From contig JBOGEN010000104.1 of the NCBI GenBank assembly GCA_050743265.1, positions 1 to 64,000 on the forward strand: a stretch of DNA of 64,000 bases, read 5' to 3'. Positions 26,420 to 34,307 of the stretch are shown here, piece by piece; the first letter of the stretch is position 1, and every line of letters starts with the position of its first letter. The translations under genes and the position numbers were made by a program. The notes under the pieces were generated by a model. It had not been told where the DNA came from. It worked only from the letters and a program-made list of their open reading frames with translations, and did no database searches. Source of the stretch: JBOGEN01 sp050743265. GTDB taxonomy: Bacteria; Actinomycetota; Actinomycetes; JBOGEN01.

Positions 26420-26956
26420 TCAGCCGGCGTCACGCTCGTAGACGGTCTCGAGGCCGTCCTCCTCGTCCCACTGCTCGCCGACCTCGCGGAAGCCGTACTG
26501 CAGGACGAGGTTGCGTGAGGCGGTGTTGTCCGGGCGGACGGAGGCGCGCACCGTGCGGACGCCGGGTTCGCGCGCGGCACGGTCGAGCAGGGCCTCGAGG
26601 GCGGCCCGGGCGTACCCCTGGCGACGCCAGCGCGGGTCGACGGAGTAGCCGACCTCGACCATCCCCTTCGCGTCGGGCGGGCCGTGGAACCCTGCGTGCC
26701 CCACCGCCACCTCGCGGACGGGGTCCCAGATCACGCGGGTGATCCACCCCGCGCTGCCGGGGTCGTCCCGGACCTGCCTGCTGCGCCGCTGCCAGACGGA
26801 CCGCATCCCCGGCTCGACGAAGTACGAGGTCAGATCCAGGGTGCCCGCACGGTTGGCCGCGGCGAGGTCTCCGCCGGCGAGCGCGTGGAGGACGGGCGCG
26901 GCCAGACGGACGAGCTCCACGTGGCGGTGAATCCCTGTCGGTGCCCGCTCGTCCAT
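26420..26956 (-). CDS. GNAT-family N-acetyltransferase
   Basis: This 178-residue GNAT protein resembles the ribosomal-protein RimJ-type group. The acetyl-CoA loop is RRQGYARAALEALLD near residue 113. Other conserved parts are VEVGYSVDPRWR and NTASRNLVLQYGFREVGE. The acceptor is unknown. The start ATG 26956 lies only 18 bp from the start of the divergent LysE-type gene, so at least one of the two transcripts is probably leaderless. It is convergent with the oxidase gene. Confidence 0.88.
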   Translation of the reverse strand: MDERAPTGIHRHVELVRLAAPVLHALAGGDLAAANRAGTLDLTSYFVEPGMRSVWQRRSRQVRDDPGSAGWITRVIWDPVREVAVGHAGFHGPPDAKGMVEVGYSVDPRWRRQGYARAALEALLDRAAREPGVRTVRASVRPDNTASRNLVLQYGFREVGEQWDEEDGLETVYERDAG

Positions 26957-26974
26957 GTGCGTAGTTTGGCTGCT

Positions 26975-27613
26975 GTGCTGCCGACCACCCACCTGCTCGC
27001 GTTCGCGATCACGACGCTGGTGCTCATCGTGATCCCGGGGCCCAGCGTGCTGTTCACGGTCGGCCGGGCCCTGAGCGTGGGACGCCGGGCTGCCCTGCTC
27101 ACGGTCGTGGGCAACGCTGCCGGGGCGTACCTGCAGGTCGTGGCGGTCGCCGTCGGGTTGGGCGCGCTGGTGGCCGACTCGATCGCCGTGTTCACCATGG
27201 TCAAGCTCGCCGGGGCGGCGTACCTCGTGTACCTGGGGGTGCAGGCGATCCGCCACCGTCGCGTCCGCGGTGACGCCCACGCCGGCGACGTCGTGCATAC
27301 CCGCACCCGGAGGGTGCTGCGGGACGGCTTCGTCGTGGGCCTGACCAACCCGAAGATGATCGTCTTCCTCGCAGCGGCGCTGCCGCAGTTCGTCGACCGT
27401 GCTGCGGGGCAGGTGACCCTGCAGATGCTCGTGCTCGGCCTGCTCGTCCCCGCCATCGCGCTGGTCTCGGACAGCGTGTGGGCCCTCGCCGCGGGCACTG
27501 CCCGGGACTGGTTCGCCCGCTCGCCGCGCCGGGTCGAGCGGCTGAGCGCGGCCGGCGGCGTGTCGATGGTGGCGGTCGGCGCCAGCCTTGCCGTCACCGG
27601 GCGTACGGACTGA
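26975..27613 (+). CDS. LysE/RhtB-family amino-acid exporter
   Basis: This 212-residue transporter has six TM spans and the family signatures IPGPSVLFTVGRALSVGRR (N-terminal) and GFVVGLTNPKMIVFLAAALP (middle). Family members export amino acids or related metabolites. The start is taken as GTG 26975, directly before LPTTHLLAF; no Shine-Dalgarno sequence is visible, which suggests leaderless translation. It is divergent from the GNAT gene. Confidence 0.9.
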   Translation: MLPTTHLLAFAITTLVLIVIPGPSVLFTVGRALSVGRRAALLTVVGNAAGAYLQVVAVAVGLGALVADSIAVFTMVKLAGAAYLVYLGVQAIRHRRVRGDAHAGDVVHTRTRRVLRDGFVVGLTNPKMIVFLAAALPQFVDRAAGQVTLQMLVLGLLVPAIALVSDSVWALAAGTARDWFARSPRRVERLSAAGGVSMVAVGASLAVTGRTD

Positions 27614-27635
27614 CCCGAACGACCCGCACCCCGAG

Positions 27636-28049
27636 TCAGGCTGCGCGGATCAGCCCGACGCCCAGCGTGAGCATGCCCACCGTGAGGCTCGCGGCCCCGA
27701 CGTACGCGAGGTTGATGAGCCCGTTCGGGTGCTCGGCCCTCGGGTGCGCGATGGAGAGGAAGAACGCGATGGGCAGGAGGAGCGCAGCCGCCGGGATCGT
27801 GAAACGCACGACCTCCGTCAGGCCGGACGGAAGCTCGGCCTTGTCGACCAGCAGCAGCGCGACGAGGGAGAGGATGAGCAGGACGCCCGCGTGCGCGTGC
27901 CCGGCGCGCCACAGGCTGCGCCGCAGCGGGTGGTCGTAGTAGCTGGACTGTCTGGTGATCCAGTGCCACAGGAGGCTGGCGCCACCGAACACGACCGTCG
28001 GGAAGATCACCAGGAGGATCCCCGCCAGCCGCAGACTCTCGCTCGACAT
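27636..28049 (-). CDS. Four-TM membrane protein of unknown function
   Basis: This 137-residue protein has four hydrophobic spans and a short conserved-looking block WRAGHAHAGVLLILSL around residue 48. The paired histidines there could bind a cofactor. I do not recognise the family. ATG 28049 is preceded by AAAGGAG at good spacing. It is a single gene, convergent with the LysE-type exporter. Confidence 0.7.
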   Translation of the reverse strand: MSSESLRLAGILLVIFPTVVFGGASLLWHWITRQSSYYDHPLRRSLWRAGHAHAGVLLILSLVALLLVDKAELPSGLTEVVRFTIPAAALLLPIAFFLSIAHPRAEHPNGLINLAYVGAASLTVGMLTLGVGLIRAA

Positions 28050-28390
28050 ACCCCGCTCCTTTGCGCAGTGGGCGGTGCCGCCCGACCGCTCCCCCTCGAA
28101 CTCGACTGGATGACCAGGTTGATCGTAGGTGTGAGAGGTGGGCAGGCGGCAGGCCTTTTCGCCGGGTTGGTCGCGGTCAGTCACGTTGTGACAGGGTGGC
28201 TCGGCCCCGTTCCGTGGTAGCGTGGCCGTGGTTGTTGTTGCAGTTCCTCGTACGTTTCTCGACGCTCGCGGATTGTGACCCGCTGAGCGTTTCTCATGTT
28301 TTGACCCCCTGTTCTTGATGTGGGACGCGTTTTCGCGGCGACCGGGACGGTCAGACGGTCTGTCCGTCCACGCAAGAAGGGGTACACCGC
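28050..28390. other. Long leader region upstream of cold shock gene
   Basis: This 341-bp gap has no credible gene. It holds the divergent promoters of the membrane protein and the cold shock gene. The part from about 28220 to 28390 is less GC-rich and probably includes a long 5' untranslated leader, as is usual for cold shock genes. The ribosome site AAGGGG lies about 8 bp before the cold shock ATG. I could not fix a promoter. Confidence 0.55.
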
Positions 28391-28594
28391 ATGGTGCAAG
28401 GCACGGTCAAGTGGTTCAACGGCGACAAGGGCTTCGGGTTCATCGAGCCCGAGGGTGGCGGCGCCGACGTCTTCGTACACTTCTCGGCGATCGCGGCCGA
28501 CGGCTACCGCACGCTGGAGGAGAACCAGCGCGTCGAGTTCGAGGTGACGCAGGGGCAGAAGGGTCTGCAGGCCGAGAGCGTCAGGGTCATCTGA
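28391..28594 (+). CDS. Cold shock protein, CspA family
   Basis: This 67-residue single cold shock domain starts MVQGTVKWFNGDKGFGFIEP and has both RNA-binding motifs: RNP1 KGFGFIEP and RNP2 VFVHFSAI. It binds single-stranded nucleic acids and acts as an RNA chaperone in the cytoplasm. The length is exactly that of the family. It is monocistronic, with a long leader and a strong terminator. Confidence 0.97.
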   Translation: MVQGTVKWFNGDKGFGFIEPEGGGADVFVHFSAIAADGYRTLEENQRVEFEVTQGQKGLQAESVRVI

Positions 28595-28605
28595 CTCGCA
28601 CAGCC

Positions 28606-28634
28606 AAGGGCTCCCAGCGATGCTGGGGGCCCTT
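28606..28634. terminator. Strong bidirectional terminator hairpin
   Basis: The arms 28606-28618 and 28622-28634 give a 13-bp stem with one G-T wobble and a GAT loop. The hairpin starts with AA and ends with TT. It sits between the cold shock gene and the convergent kinase gene and can serve both. Confidence 0.75.
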
Positions 28635-28648
28635 CGGCATGGGAAGGG

Positions 28649-29515
28649 TCAACGGTGGGGGCGGAACCCGCCGAGCACCGGGCGGGGGAGCGCCGCGACC
28701 GCCGGTTCGAGCATGTGCGTGAGCTCGGCCGGTGTGGGACGTGCTGCGGGGTCGTGCTCCAGGCAGGCGATTATCGGCTTTCCGACGGCGTCGGGTACGC
28801 CGTCCATCTCGGGGGGCGACGTGGCCGTGAGCTGTGGCCACTCCGACGAGCGGTCCATGGGCACCGGGTACGGAGGCGTGCCGGTGCACGCCTCGTACAG
28901 GGTCGCGCCGAGGCCCCACACGTCCGCGGGCGGGCCAGGCACGCCGCTGCGGGGCGGGTCGTACTGCTCGGGCGCCATGTAGTCGTCCGTGCCAACCGGG
29001 TGATCGAGCGTCACGGCCTCGGCGACCGTACGCGCGACGCTGAGGTCGATGAGCCGGGGCGGCGCACCCATGATGACGTTGCTCGGCTTCACGTCGAGAT
29101 GGACTGTCGACTCGCCGGCGAGATAGTGCAGCACCGAGCAGATCTCCAGCGCGAGCGGCAGGACCTGTTCGAGCGCGAGCGGGCCGAACCGGCGCAGCAG
29201 GCTCGAGAGCCGCGGCCCCTCCAGGTGCTCGAGGACGAGGTGCGGACGCGGCCCGTCCAGGACGGCGGCGAAGCCGCGGGGCAGCACGGGGTGCGCGAGC
29301 CGGGCAAGGGCGTCGGCCTCTCGCGCCAGCCCCCGTCGGCCGCTGCGGTCATGGACCTGGTCGGGCCGCAGCATCTTCGCGACCACCGTGCAGAACCGGT
29401 GTTCGTCGAACGCGAGGTACGCCTCGTACCGGTGGCCACCGCCGAGGCGTCTCACCGCGGTGAGATGCGGGGCGATCGTGTCGCCGGGCCGGAGGTCCCA
29501 TCGGCGTGCGCTCAT
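28649..29515 (-). CDS. Soluble Ser/Thr protein kinase, divergent motifs
   Basis: This is a kinase domain of 288 residues without a membrane segment. The glycine loop is atypical (RRLGGGHRYEAY). The lysine is in VVAKML, the catalytic loop is VHLDVKPSN (HLD for HRD), and the metal motif is IDLSVA (DLS for DFG). The YMAPEQYD and DVWGLGATLYE blocks are intact. The catalytic Asp, metal Asp and Lys remain, so activity is possible. The HLD/DLS combination marks a small actinobacterial subgroup. The start is ATG 29515. Target unknown. Confidence 0.87.
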   Translation of the reverse strand: MSARRWDLRPGDTIAPHLTAVRRLGGGHRYEAYLAFDEHRFCTVVAKMLRPDQVHDRSGRRGLAREADALARLAHPVLPRGFAAVLDGPRPHLVLEHLEGPRLSSLLRRFGPLALEQVLPLALEICSVLHYLAGESTVHLDVKPSNVIMGAPPRLIDLSVARTVAEAVTLDHPVGTDDYMAPEQYDPPRSGVPGPPADVWGLGATLYEACTGTPPYPVPMDRSSEWPQLTATSPPEMDGVPDAVGKPIIACLEHDPAARPTPAELTHMLEPAVAALPRPVLGGFRPHR

Positions 29516-29571
29516 CGTGGTGGTCCTCTCGGGTGCCGAGCCGTCGTGAGGGACAGCGGGGGACAGCGGTG

Positions 29572-29602
29572 GATGTCAGGGATGTCAGGGATGTCAGGGA
29601 TG
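29572..29602. repeat. Short 9-bp tandem repeat, three copies plus partial
   Basis: GATGTCAGG is repeated at 29572, 29581 and 29590, followed by a partial GATGG, in the gap upstream of the kinase gene. It is probably a replication-slippage product. Confidence 0.7.
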
Positions 29603-29659
29603 GCAAACACCAGGCGCCGGGGGAGCCGGAGTGGCGGGCCTGCTCCCCCGGCGGTGGGG

Positions 29660-30109
29660 TCAGCGGGTGTCGTGGCGGCTGCCGTCGCCGGCGTGGTCCC
29701 GGCTTTGGTCACCGGTCGACTGGCCGCGGGTGTCGTCCTTCGTCCCCTGACCGGTGATGTCGCCGCGGCTGTGGTCGCGGTCGTCGCCGGCGTGACGACT
29801 GTTGTTGGTGTTGTTCGTGTTGGTGTTATCGCCGTTCCGGCTGCGGGTGCGGGTCCCCGTGGCGCCCGAAGCCGAGTCGTCGTCGTCACCGTCGTCCTCC
29901 CCGGCGACGAGCTCGACGGCCTGGTCGTCGCGCGCGGCGTAGGGGCTGTCGGGACTGGCCGTGTCGTCCTGTGCGGGCGACCCTGGGTGCTGTGCGGGCG
30001 CCGGGCTGCTCAGGCCGACGGAGGCTGCTGCGCCCATCCCGCCGACCAGCAGTGCCCCGATCATGGCGCCCACGGCCAGCGTCACCATCAGCCGAACTGT
30101 TCGAACCAT
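29660..30109 (-). CDS. Secreted or anchored Asp/Asn/Thr-rich protein
   Basis: This 149-residue protein has an N-terminal hydrophobic segment (about 5-33) that could be a signal peptide or anchor. A low-complexity external part follows, with an Asp run (EDDGDDDD) and an Asn/Thr-rich stretch. It resembles in style the small secreted protein on the other side of the two-component genes, 1.9 kb away. It may be a cation-binding or disordered surface protein. There is no known family. It lies downstream of the response regulator gene on the same strand, with a 195-bp gap and probably its own promoter. Confidence 0.65.
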   Translation of the reverse strand: MVRTVRLMVTLAVGAMIGALLVGGMGAAASVGLSSPAPAQHPGSPAQDDTASPDSPYAARDDQAVELVAGEDDGDDDDSASGATGTRTRSRNGDNTNTNNTNNSRHAGDDRDHSRGDITGQGTKDDTRGQSTGDQSRDHAGDGSRHDTR

Positions 30110-30304
30110 GGTCCGCTCCTCTCGTTCCCCCGCGCGTCCCGCGTGGGGCGTCCGGTAGGTACGGCTCGAACGTAGGAAGCGGGAATGAGGAGAGCGTGAT
30201 CCTGCGGTGAGAGGGCTCTCATGCCCGACGATGCCCGGCGATGCCCGGTGATGCCTAGCGATCCCGAGCGAGGTCGCACCGGCGAGGGCGCGTCGACGCC
30301 GCAG

Positions 30305-30970
30305 TCAGGTCGTGTCCACGAGCCGGTAGCCCATTCCCCGGACCGTCTCGATGAGCCCCGCGCCGAGCTTGCGGCGCAGGTAGCGGACGTACACGTCGAC
30401 GACGTTCGAACCGGGGTCGAAGTCGTACCCCCACACGTGCGAGAGCAGCTGCTCACGCGAGAGCACCTGGCCGGGGTTGCGCAGGAACGTCTCGGCGAGC
30501 AGGAACTCCCGCGCCGTGAGGTCGATCGTGCGACTGCCCACGGAGGCGCGCCGTGTCCGCAGGTCGAGCGAGAGGTCGCCGTGGCGCAGCAGCGTCACCT
30601 CGGGGGCGTGGTCGTCCCGCAGCCGTACGCGGATGCGGGCGAGCAGCTCCTCGAACCTGAACGGCTTGCTCACGTAGTCGTCCGCCCCGCCCTCGAGGCC
30701 CGCCACGGTGTCGGTGACCGAGTCGCGGGCGGTGAGGATCACGACGGGCAGCGCGGACTTCGCCTCGCGTAGCCGGCGGAGCACGGTGAACCCGTCCATG
30801 CCCGGCAGCCCGATGTCGAGGACGAGCAGGTCGTACTGGCCGCCGAGCGCATGGTCGAGCGCCGATGGTCCGTCCCGCACGACGGTCGTGGTGAAGCCGT
30901 CTGCGCGCAGCCCCTTCTGGACGAAGGAGGCGATGCGCTCCTCGTCCTCGGCGATCAGGATGCGGTTCAC
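30305..30970 (-). CDS. OmpR-family response regulator
   Basis: This 221-residue regulator has a receiver domain with acidic pocket AEDEE, phospho-acceptor Asp in LVLDIGLPG, Thr in ILTAR and Lys in VSKPF. A winged-helix output domain follows (LTAREFLLAETFLRNPG and YVRYLRRKLG). It binds DNA when phosphorylated by the kinase encoded just upstream. GTG 30970 overlaps the kinase stop by 4 bp (GTGA), a typical coupled pair. Confidence 0.95.
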   Translation of the reverse strand: MNRILIAEDEERIASFVQKGLRADGFTTTVVRDGPSALDHALGGQYDLLVLDIGLPGMDGFTVLRRLREAKSALPVVILTARDSVTDTVAGLEGGADDYVSKPFRFEELLARIRVRLRDDHAPEVTLLRHGDLSLDLRTRRASVGSRTIDLTAREFLLAETFLRNPGQVLSREQLLSHVWGYDFDPGSNVVDVYVRYLRRKLGAGLIETVRGMGYRLVDTT

Positions 30971-32442
30971 GGGGTGAGCACCTCGGTGGGCTGGTCGGAC
31001 GCGGACGCGGGCGGCGTCCGCGGGATCACGATCGTGAACGTGGCGCCCTCGCCGGGGACCGAGTCGAGCTCGACGAGGCCCCCGTGCGCCTCCGCGATCG
31101 CGCGCACGATCGCGAGGCCGAGGCCGGAGCCCTCGGTGTGGCCCGCTCCCTGCTGGAGCCTGTCGAAGATCCGCCCCGCGTCCCGCGGGTGCACGCCCGG
31201 GCCGGTGTCGCGCACCCACAGCCGCACGGTCGCGGTCGGCTCGTCGACGCGGGTTCCGAGCGCGATCTCGTCGGCCTCGTTCGTGAACGCGACCGCGTTG
31301 TGGGCCAGCTGCAGCAGCGCCTGGGTGAGGCGTTGGGCGTCGGCCTGCACGACGTCCTCGGCACGGGCGTCGACCCGCCAGCGCCGCCGGCCGAGGGCGA
31401 CCGCTTTGTCGTAGACGTCGTCCAGCAGTACGCCGACGTCGACCGGCCGGCGCTGGACGAAGTCGGGGCGCTCGGCCTTGGCCAGGGTGACCAGGTCCTC
31501 CACGAGGCGGCCCATGCGGTCGAGCTCGTCCAGTACGAGCGCGCGTGTCTCGGCGACATCGGACGCGTTCCCCGCGTCCAGCAGCTCGAGGTGGCCGCGC
31601 AGGATCGTGATGGGCGTCCGGAGCTCGTGGCCCGCGTCGTCGAGGAACTGCCGCTGCGTGGTGAGCGCGGCCTCGAGACGGTCGAGCATCGCGTTGAACG
31701 TCCGCGCGAGCTCGGACACGTCGTCGTTCCCCGTCACGTGGATACGGCGTGACAGGTCCGTCTCCGTGATGCGCTGCGCCGTGCGGCGCATGACCCGGAC
31801 CGGGGCGAGCAGCCGTCCGGCGACGAACCAGCCGATCACCGCGACGAGGAGGAGGGCGCCCGCTGCCACCTGCGCGTACACGCGCATGACGGCGGTGAAC
31901 TCCGCGTATGCCGGGCCCGTTGCCAGCGCGATCACCCATGCGTGCGACTGGTTCCCCTCCCGGACCGGGAGGATCACCACCCGGACGTGACCCAACGTGC
32001 TGTCCACGTCGGCGTACGTGGGCCGCCCGCGCGCCTCGGCGTCCCGGACGACCTCCAGGAACCGGGCGTCGCGCCGGAGGCGTGCCGCGTTCTCCCCGTG
32101 CGAGAAGTAGCGGACGTCTCCGCCCACGAACGCGAAGATCGACTCATTCGTGTCCGGCACCGTCTGCTGGAGCGCAGTGACGAACACCTCCTCGACGGAC
32201 GTGAAGGCGCCGCCGGTCGCGGCGCTCGTCCCCTGCCGCTCCAGCGTGCGGAACTCCTCGACGTCCTGCGCCAGGTCCCTGTCGATGCGGCCGGTGATGC
32301 GGTCCCGCTCCACCAGGTAGGCGGCGGCACCGGCGACCGTCATGCCGAGTGCGGAGAGGGCGAGCAGCGCGGCGAGCACCCGGACGCGGACGGATCGCAG
32401 CGCCTGCAGGGCCGTACGGGAACGAGACTCCTCAGTCGTCAT
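30967..32442 (-). CDS. Membrane sensor histidine kinase
   Basis: This 491-residue kinase has TM1 (about 22-42), an external sensing loop of about 130 residues, TM2 (about 175-195) and a HAMP linker. The HisKA box is FLDDAGHELRTPITILRGHL, followed by an HATPase with NAV (N box), DTGPGV and GSGLGLAIV. It is the usual partner for the coupled OmpR-type regulator. ATG 32442 lies inside the end of the small secreted protein gene (11-bp overlap), so three genes are in one transcript. The signal is unknown. Confidence 0.94.
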   Translation of the reverse strand: MTTEESRSRTALQALRSVRVRVLAALLALSALGMTVAGAAAYLVERDRITGRIDRDLAQDVEEFRTLERQGTSAATGGAFTSVEEVFVTALQQTVPDTNESIFAFVGGDVRYFSHGENAARLRRDARFLEVVRDAEARGRPTYADVDSTLGHVRVVILPVREGNQSHAWVIALATGPAYAEFTAVMRVYAQVAAGALLLVAVIGWFVAGRLLAPVRVMRRTAQRITETDLSRRIHVTGNDDVSELARTFNAMLDRLEAALTTQRQFLDDAGHELRTPITILRGHLELLDAGNASDVAETRALVLDELDRMGRLVEDLVTLAKAERPDFVQRRPVDVGVLLDDVYDKAVALGRRRWRVDARAEDVVQADAQRLTQALLQLAHNAVAFTNEADEIALGTRVDEPTATVRLWVRDTGPGVHPRDAGRIFDRLQQGAGHTEGSGLGLAIVRAIAEAHGGLVELDSVPGEGATFTIVIPRTPPASASDQPTEVLTP

Positions 32443-32782
32443 CACCCTCCCGGCCCGAGTCGTCACCGCCGTGGTCGTCGCTGCCCCTGTCGTTCGTGCC
32501 GCCGCGGCCTCGCTTGCGGTCGTCGTCGTCCGAGTCGTCCACGTCGTCGTCCTCGTCGACCGCGCCGGGGGTGGGGGCGACGGGGGTGGCCGAACGGAGG
32601 CCTGCGGGCGAGGCAGGCGGACCGGTCCCGGTGGCGGCAGGGGAGGCGGTGACCGGTGCCCTGAAGCGGACCGGGTCGCCCAGCTCAGGAGGCTCCGGGC
32701 CGCTCCCGACGACGGCGGCCGTCGCCAGGCCGGACGCCGCAGCCGCACTCAGGGCCACTGTCACGATCTTCGCGTTCACCAT
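32432..32782 (-). CDS. Small secreted acidic protein, first gene of TCS operon
   Basis: This 116-residue protein has a signal-like N-terminus (MVNAKIVTVALSAAAASGLA), a Pro-rich middle and a strongly acidic end with long Asp runs (VDEDDDVDDSDDDDRKRG). ATG 32782 follows GAGGG. It overlaps the histidine kinase gene by 11 bp and so is made with it. It could act as an accessory ligand or cation-binding sensor for the kinase. This is inferred from position and composition; no family is recognised. Confidence 0.7.
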   Translation of the reverse strand: MVNAKIVTVALSAAAASGLATAAVVGSGPEPPELGDPVRFRAPVTASPAATGTGPPASPAGLRSATPVAPTPGAVDEDDDVDDSDDDDRKRGRGGTNDRGSDDHGGDDSGREGDDD

Positions 32783-32871
32783 CACGCCCTCGAGTGTCGG
32801 CTGTGCAGGCGAGGCCACGATGAGACCAAGATGAGAGCCTACTCATCTTCCGGCCCGTGGACGGCCGCTCG

Positions 32872-34209
32872 CTACGGACGCGTGAAGAGCCCCGGCCGGG
32901 CGGTGAGGGCCGCCCGGAGTGCCGTGAGGAAGCCGCGGATCTGGTCGTCGGTCACGGCGAGGCTCAGCGCGAGGTACCCGCGTGCGGCGACGTAGTAGCC
33001 GGCCTCGAGGAGGTCCAGGAACAGCAGCTCCTTGAGCCGCCCGTCCGCGTCGGCAAGGTCCTCGGGCCGGGTCACGGGCGACGTGGTGGCGTGCAGGTTC
33101 ATCAGCGTGCCCACACCTGTCACTCCGAAGCGGGAGTCGGTGTCCCGCAGCAGCGCGGCCAGCTCCGTACGCAACGCCTCGCCGCGCTCGGTGTGCCGCT
33201 CGGCGACGTCGGGTGTGTAGACCTGCGTGAGCCCGGCGTGCCCGGCGGTCATCGACGCCAGGTTGTTGTTGAACGTGCCGGCGTGGGGCAAGGCACCGGG
33301 CTGGCTCGGGTCGAAGAGCGCCATGACGTCCGCCCGGCCACCGAATGCACCGATGGAGAACCCTCCGCCGAGGTACTTGCCCAGCGTCGTCAGGTCGGCC
33401 GTCACGCCGATCCGTGGCTGCATCCCCCCGCGTCCGGTTCGCGAGGTCATCACCTCGTCGAGGACCAGGAGAGCCCCCGTCTCGCGGGTGGCGTCGGCCA
33501 GCGCGCGGAGGAACGCGGGCTCGCCGGGGATGCACCCGCCGGAGCCGAGCATGGGCTCGACGAGCACGGCCGCCACCGAGTCCGCGTACTGCTCGAGGAG
33601 CCGTGTCGCCGTCTCCACGTCGTTGTACGGCGCGAGGACGACCTCGTACGGAGCGTTCACGGGCTCGGGGCCGTGAGCGAAGGTGAGCAGGCCGCCGTGG
33701 TAGCCGCCGCGGAAGGCAAGAATGCGTTCGCGGCCGGTGAACGCCCGCGCAGCGGAGAGGGCCATGAGGTTGGCCTCGGTGCCGGAGTTGGTGAACCGCG
33801 CCCGCTCGATCGAGTCGAACCGGTCGCAGACCGCGCGGGCCATGGCGATCTCGTGCGGCGTGTGCGCACCCGGGCCGACGCCGTTCCGTACGGCCTTCTC
33901 GAGCGCGGCTTTGATGACCGGGTCCGAGTGGCCGTAGAGCCCGGCGGAGTAGTTGCCCAGCAGGTCCACGTACTGGCGACCGTCCACGTCCTCGAGGACC
34001 GCGTCGTGGGCCCGCGCCACCCGCAGCGGGAACGGCGGGTGGTAGAGCACCGTCCGGGTGTTGCCGCCGGGCATGACCTCGCGCGCCGCTCGGTCCAGCT
34101 CGTGGCCCCGCGGGCGCCCGTCGACGTACCGGCTTCGCGCGGCGTCGAGGGCTTCCTCCACCCCGGTGGTCTCAGCATCCGTGGCAGCGCCCGTGAACGA
34201 GCCCGACAT
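32872..34209 (-). CDS. Class III PLP aminotransferase (GSAM-like)
   Basis: This 445-residue pyridoxal-phosphate enzyme resembles glutamate-1-semialdehyde aminomutases and related omega-transaminases. It has GGNTRTVLYHPPFPL at the N-terminus, TNSGTEANLMALSAARAFTG, FRGGYHGG, the cofactor Asp in LVLDEVMTSRTG and the PLP lysine in TTLGKYLGGGFSIGAFGG. It is more likely a catabolic amino-keto acid transaminase or aminomutase than the tetrapyrrole enzyme, since no haem genes are near. ATG 34209. Monocistronic; substrate unknown. Confidence 0.88.
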   Translation of the reverse strand: MSGSFTGAATDAETTGVEEALDAARSRYVDGRPRGHELDRAAREVMPGGNTRTVLYHPPFPLRVARAHDAVLEDVDGRQYVDLLGNYSAGLYGHSDPVIKAALEKAVRNGVGPGAHTPHEIAMARAVCDRFDSIERARFTNSGTEANLMALSAARAFTGRERILAFRGGYHGGLLTFAHGPEPVNAPYEVVLAPYNDVETATRLLEQYADSVAAVLVEPMLGSGGCIPGEPAFLRALADATRETGALLVLDEVMTSRTGRGGMQPRIGVTADLTTLGKYLGGGFSIGAFGGRADVMALFDPSQPGALPHAGTFNNNLASMTAGHAGLTQVYTPDVAERHTERGEALRTELAALLRDTDSRFGVTGVGTLMNLHATTSPVTRPEDLADADGRLKELLFLDLLEAGYYVAARGYLALSLAVTDDQIRGFLTALRAALTARPGLFTRP

Positions 34210-34307
34210 CGGCGACCTCCCGTGATGGCGTCGTCCCGCCAGGCTACGGGTTGCCGCGGCACGGCCTCGGCTGGTCTGCCGGGGACCAGCCCGTCTGGAC
34301 CCGTCCC

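Noticed and set aside
29572..29602. Tandem GATGTCAGG repeat as a CRISPR-like or iteron array
   Set aside because: Only three direct copies without spacers, and no cas or replication genes.
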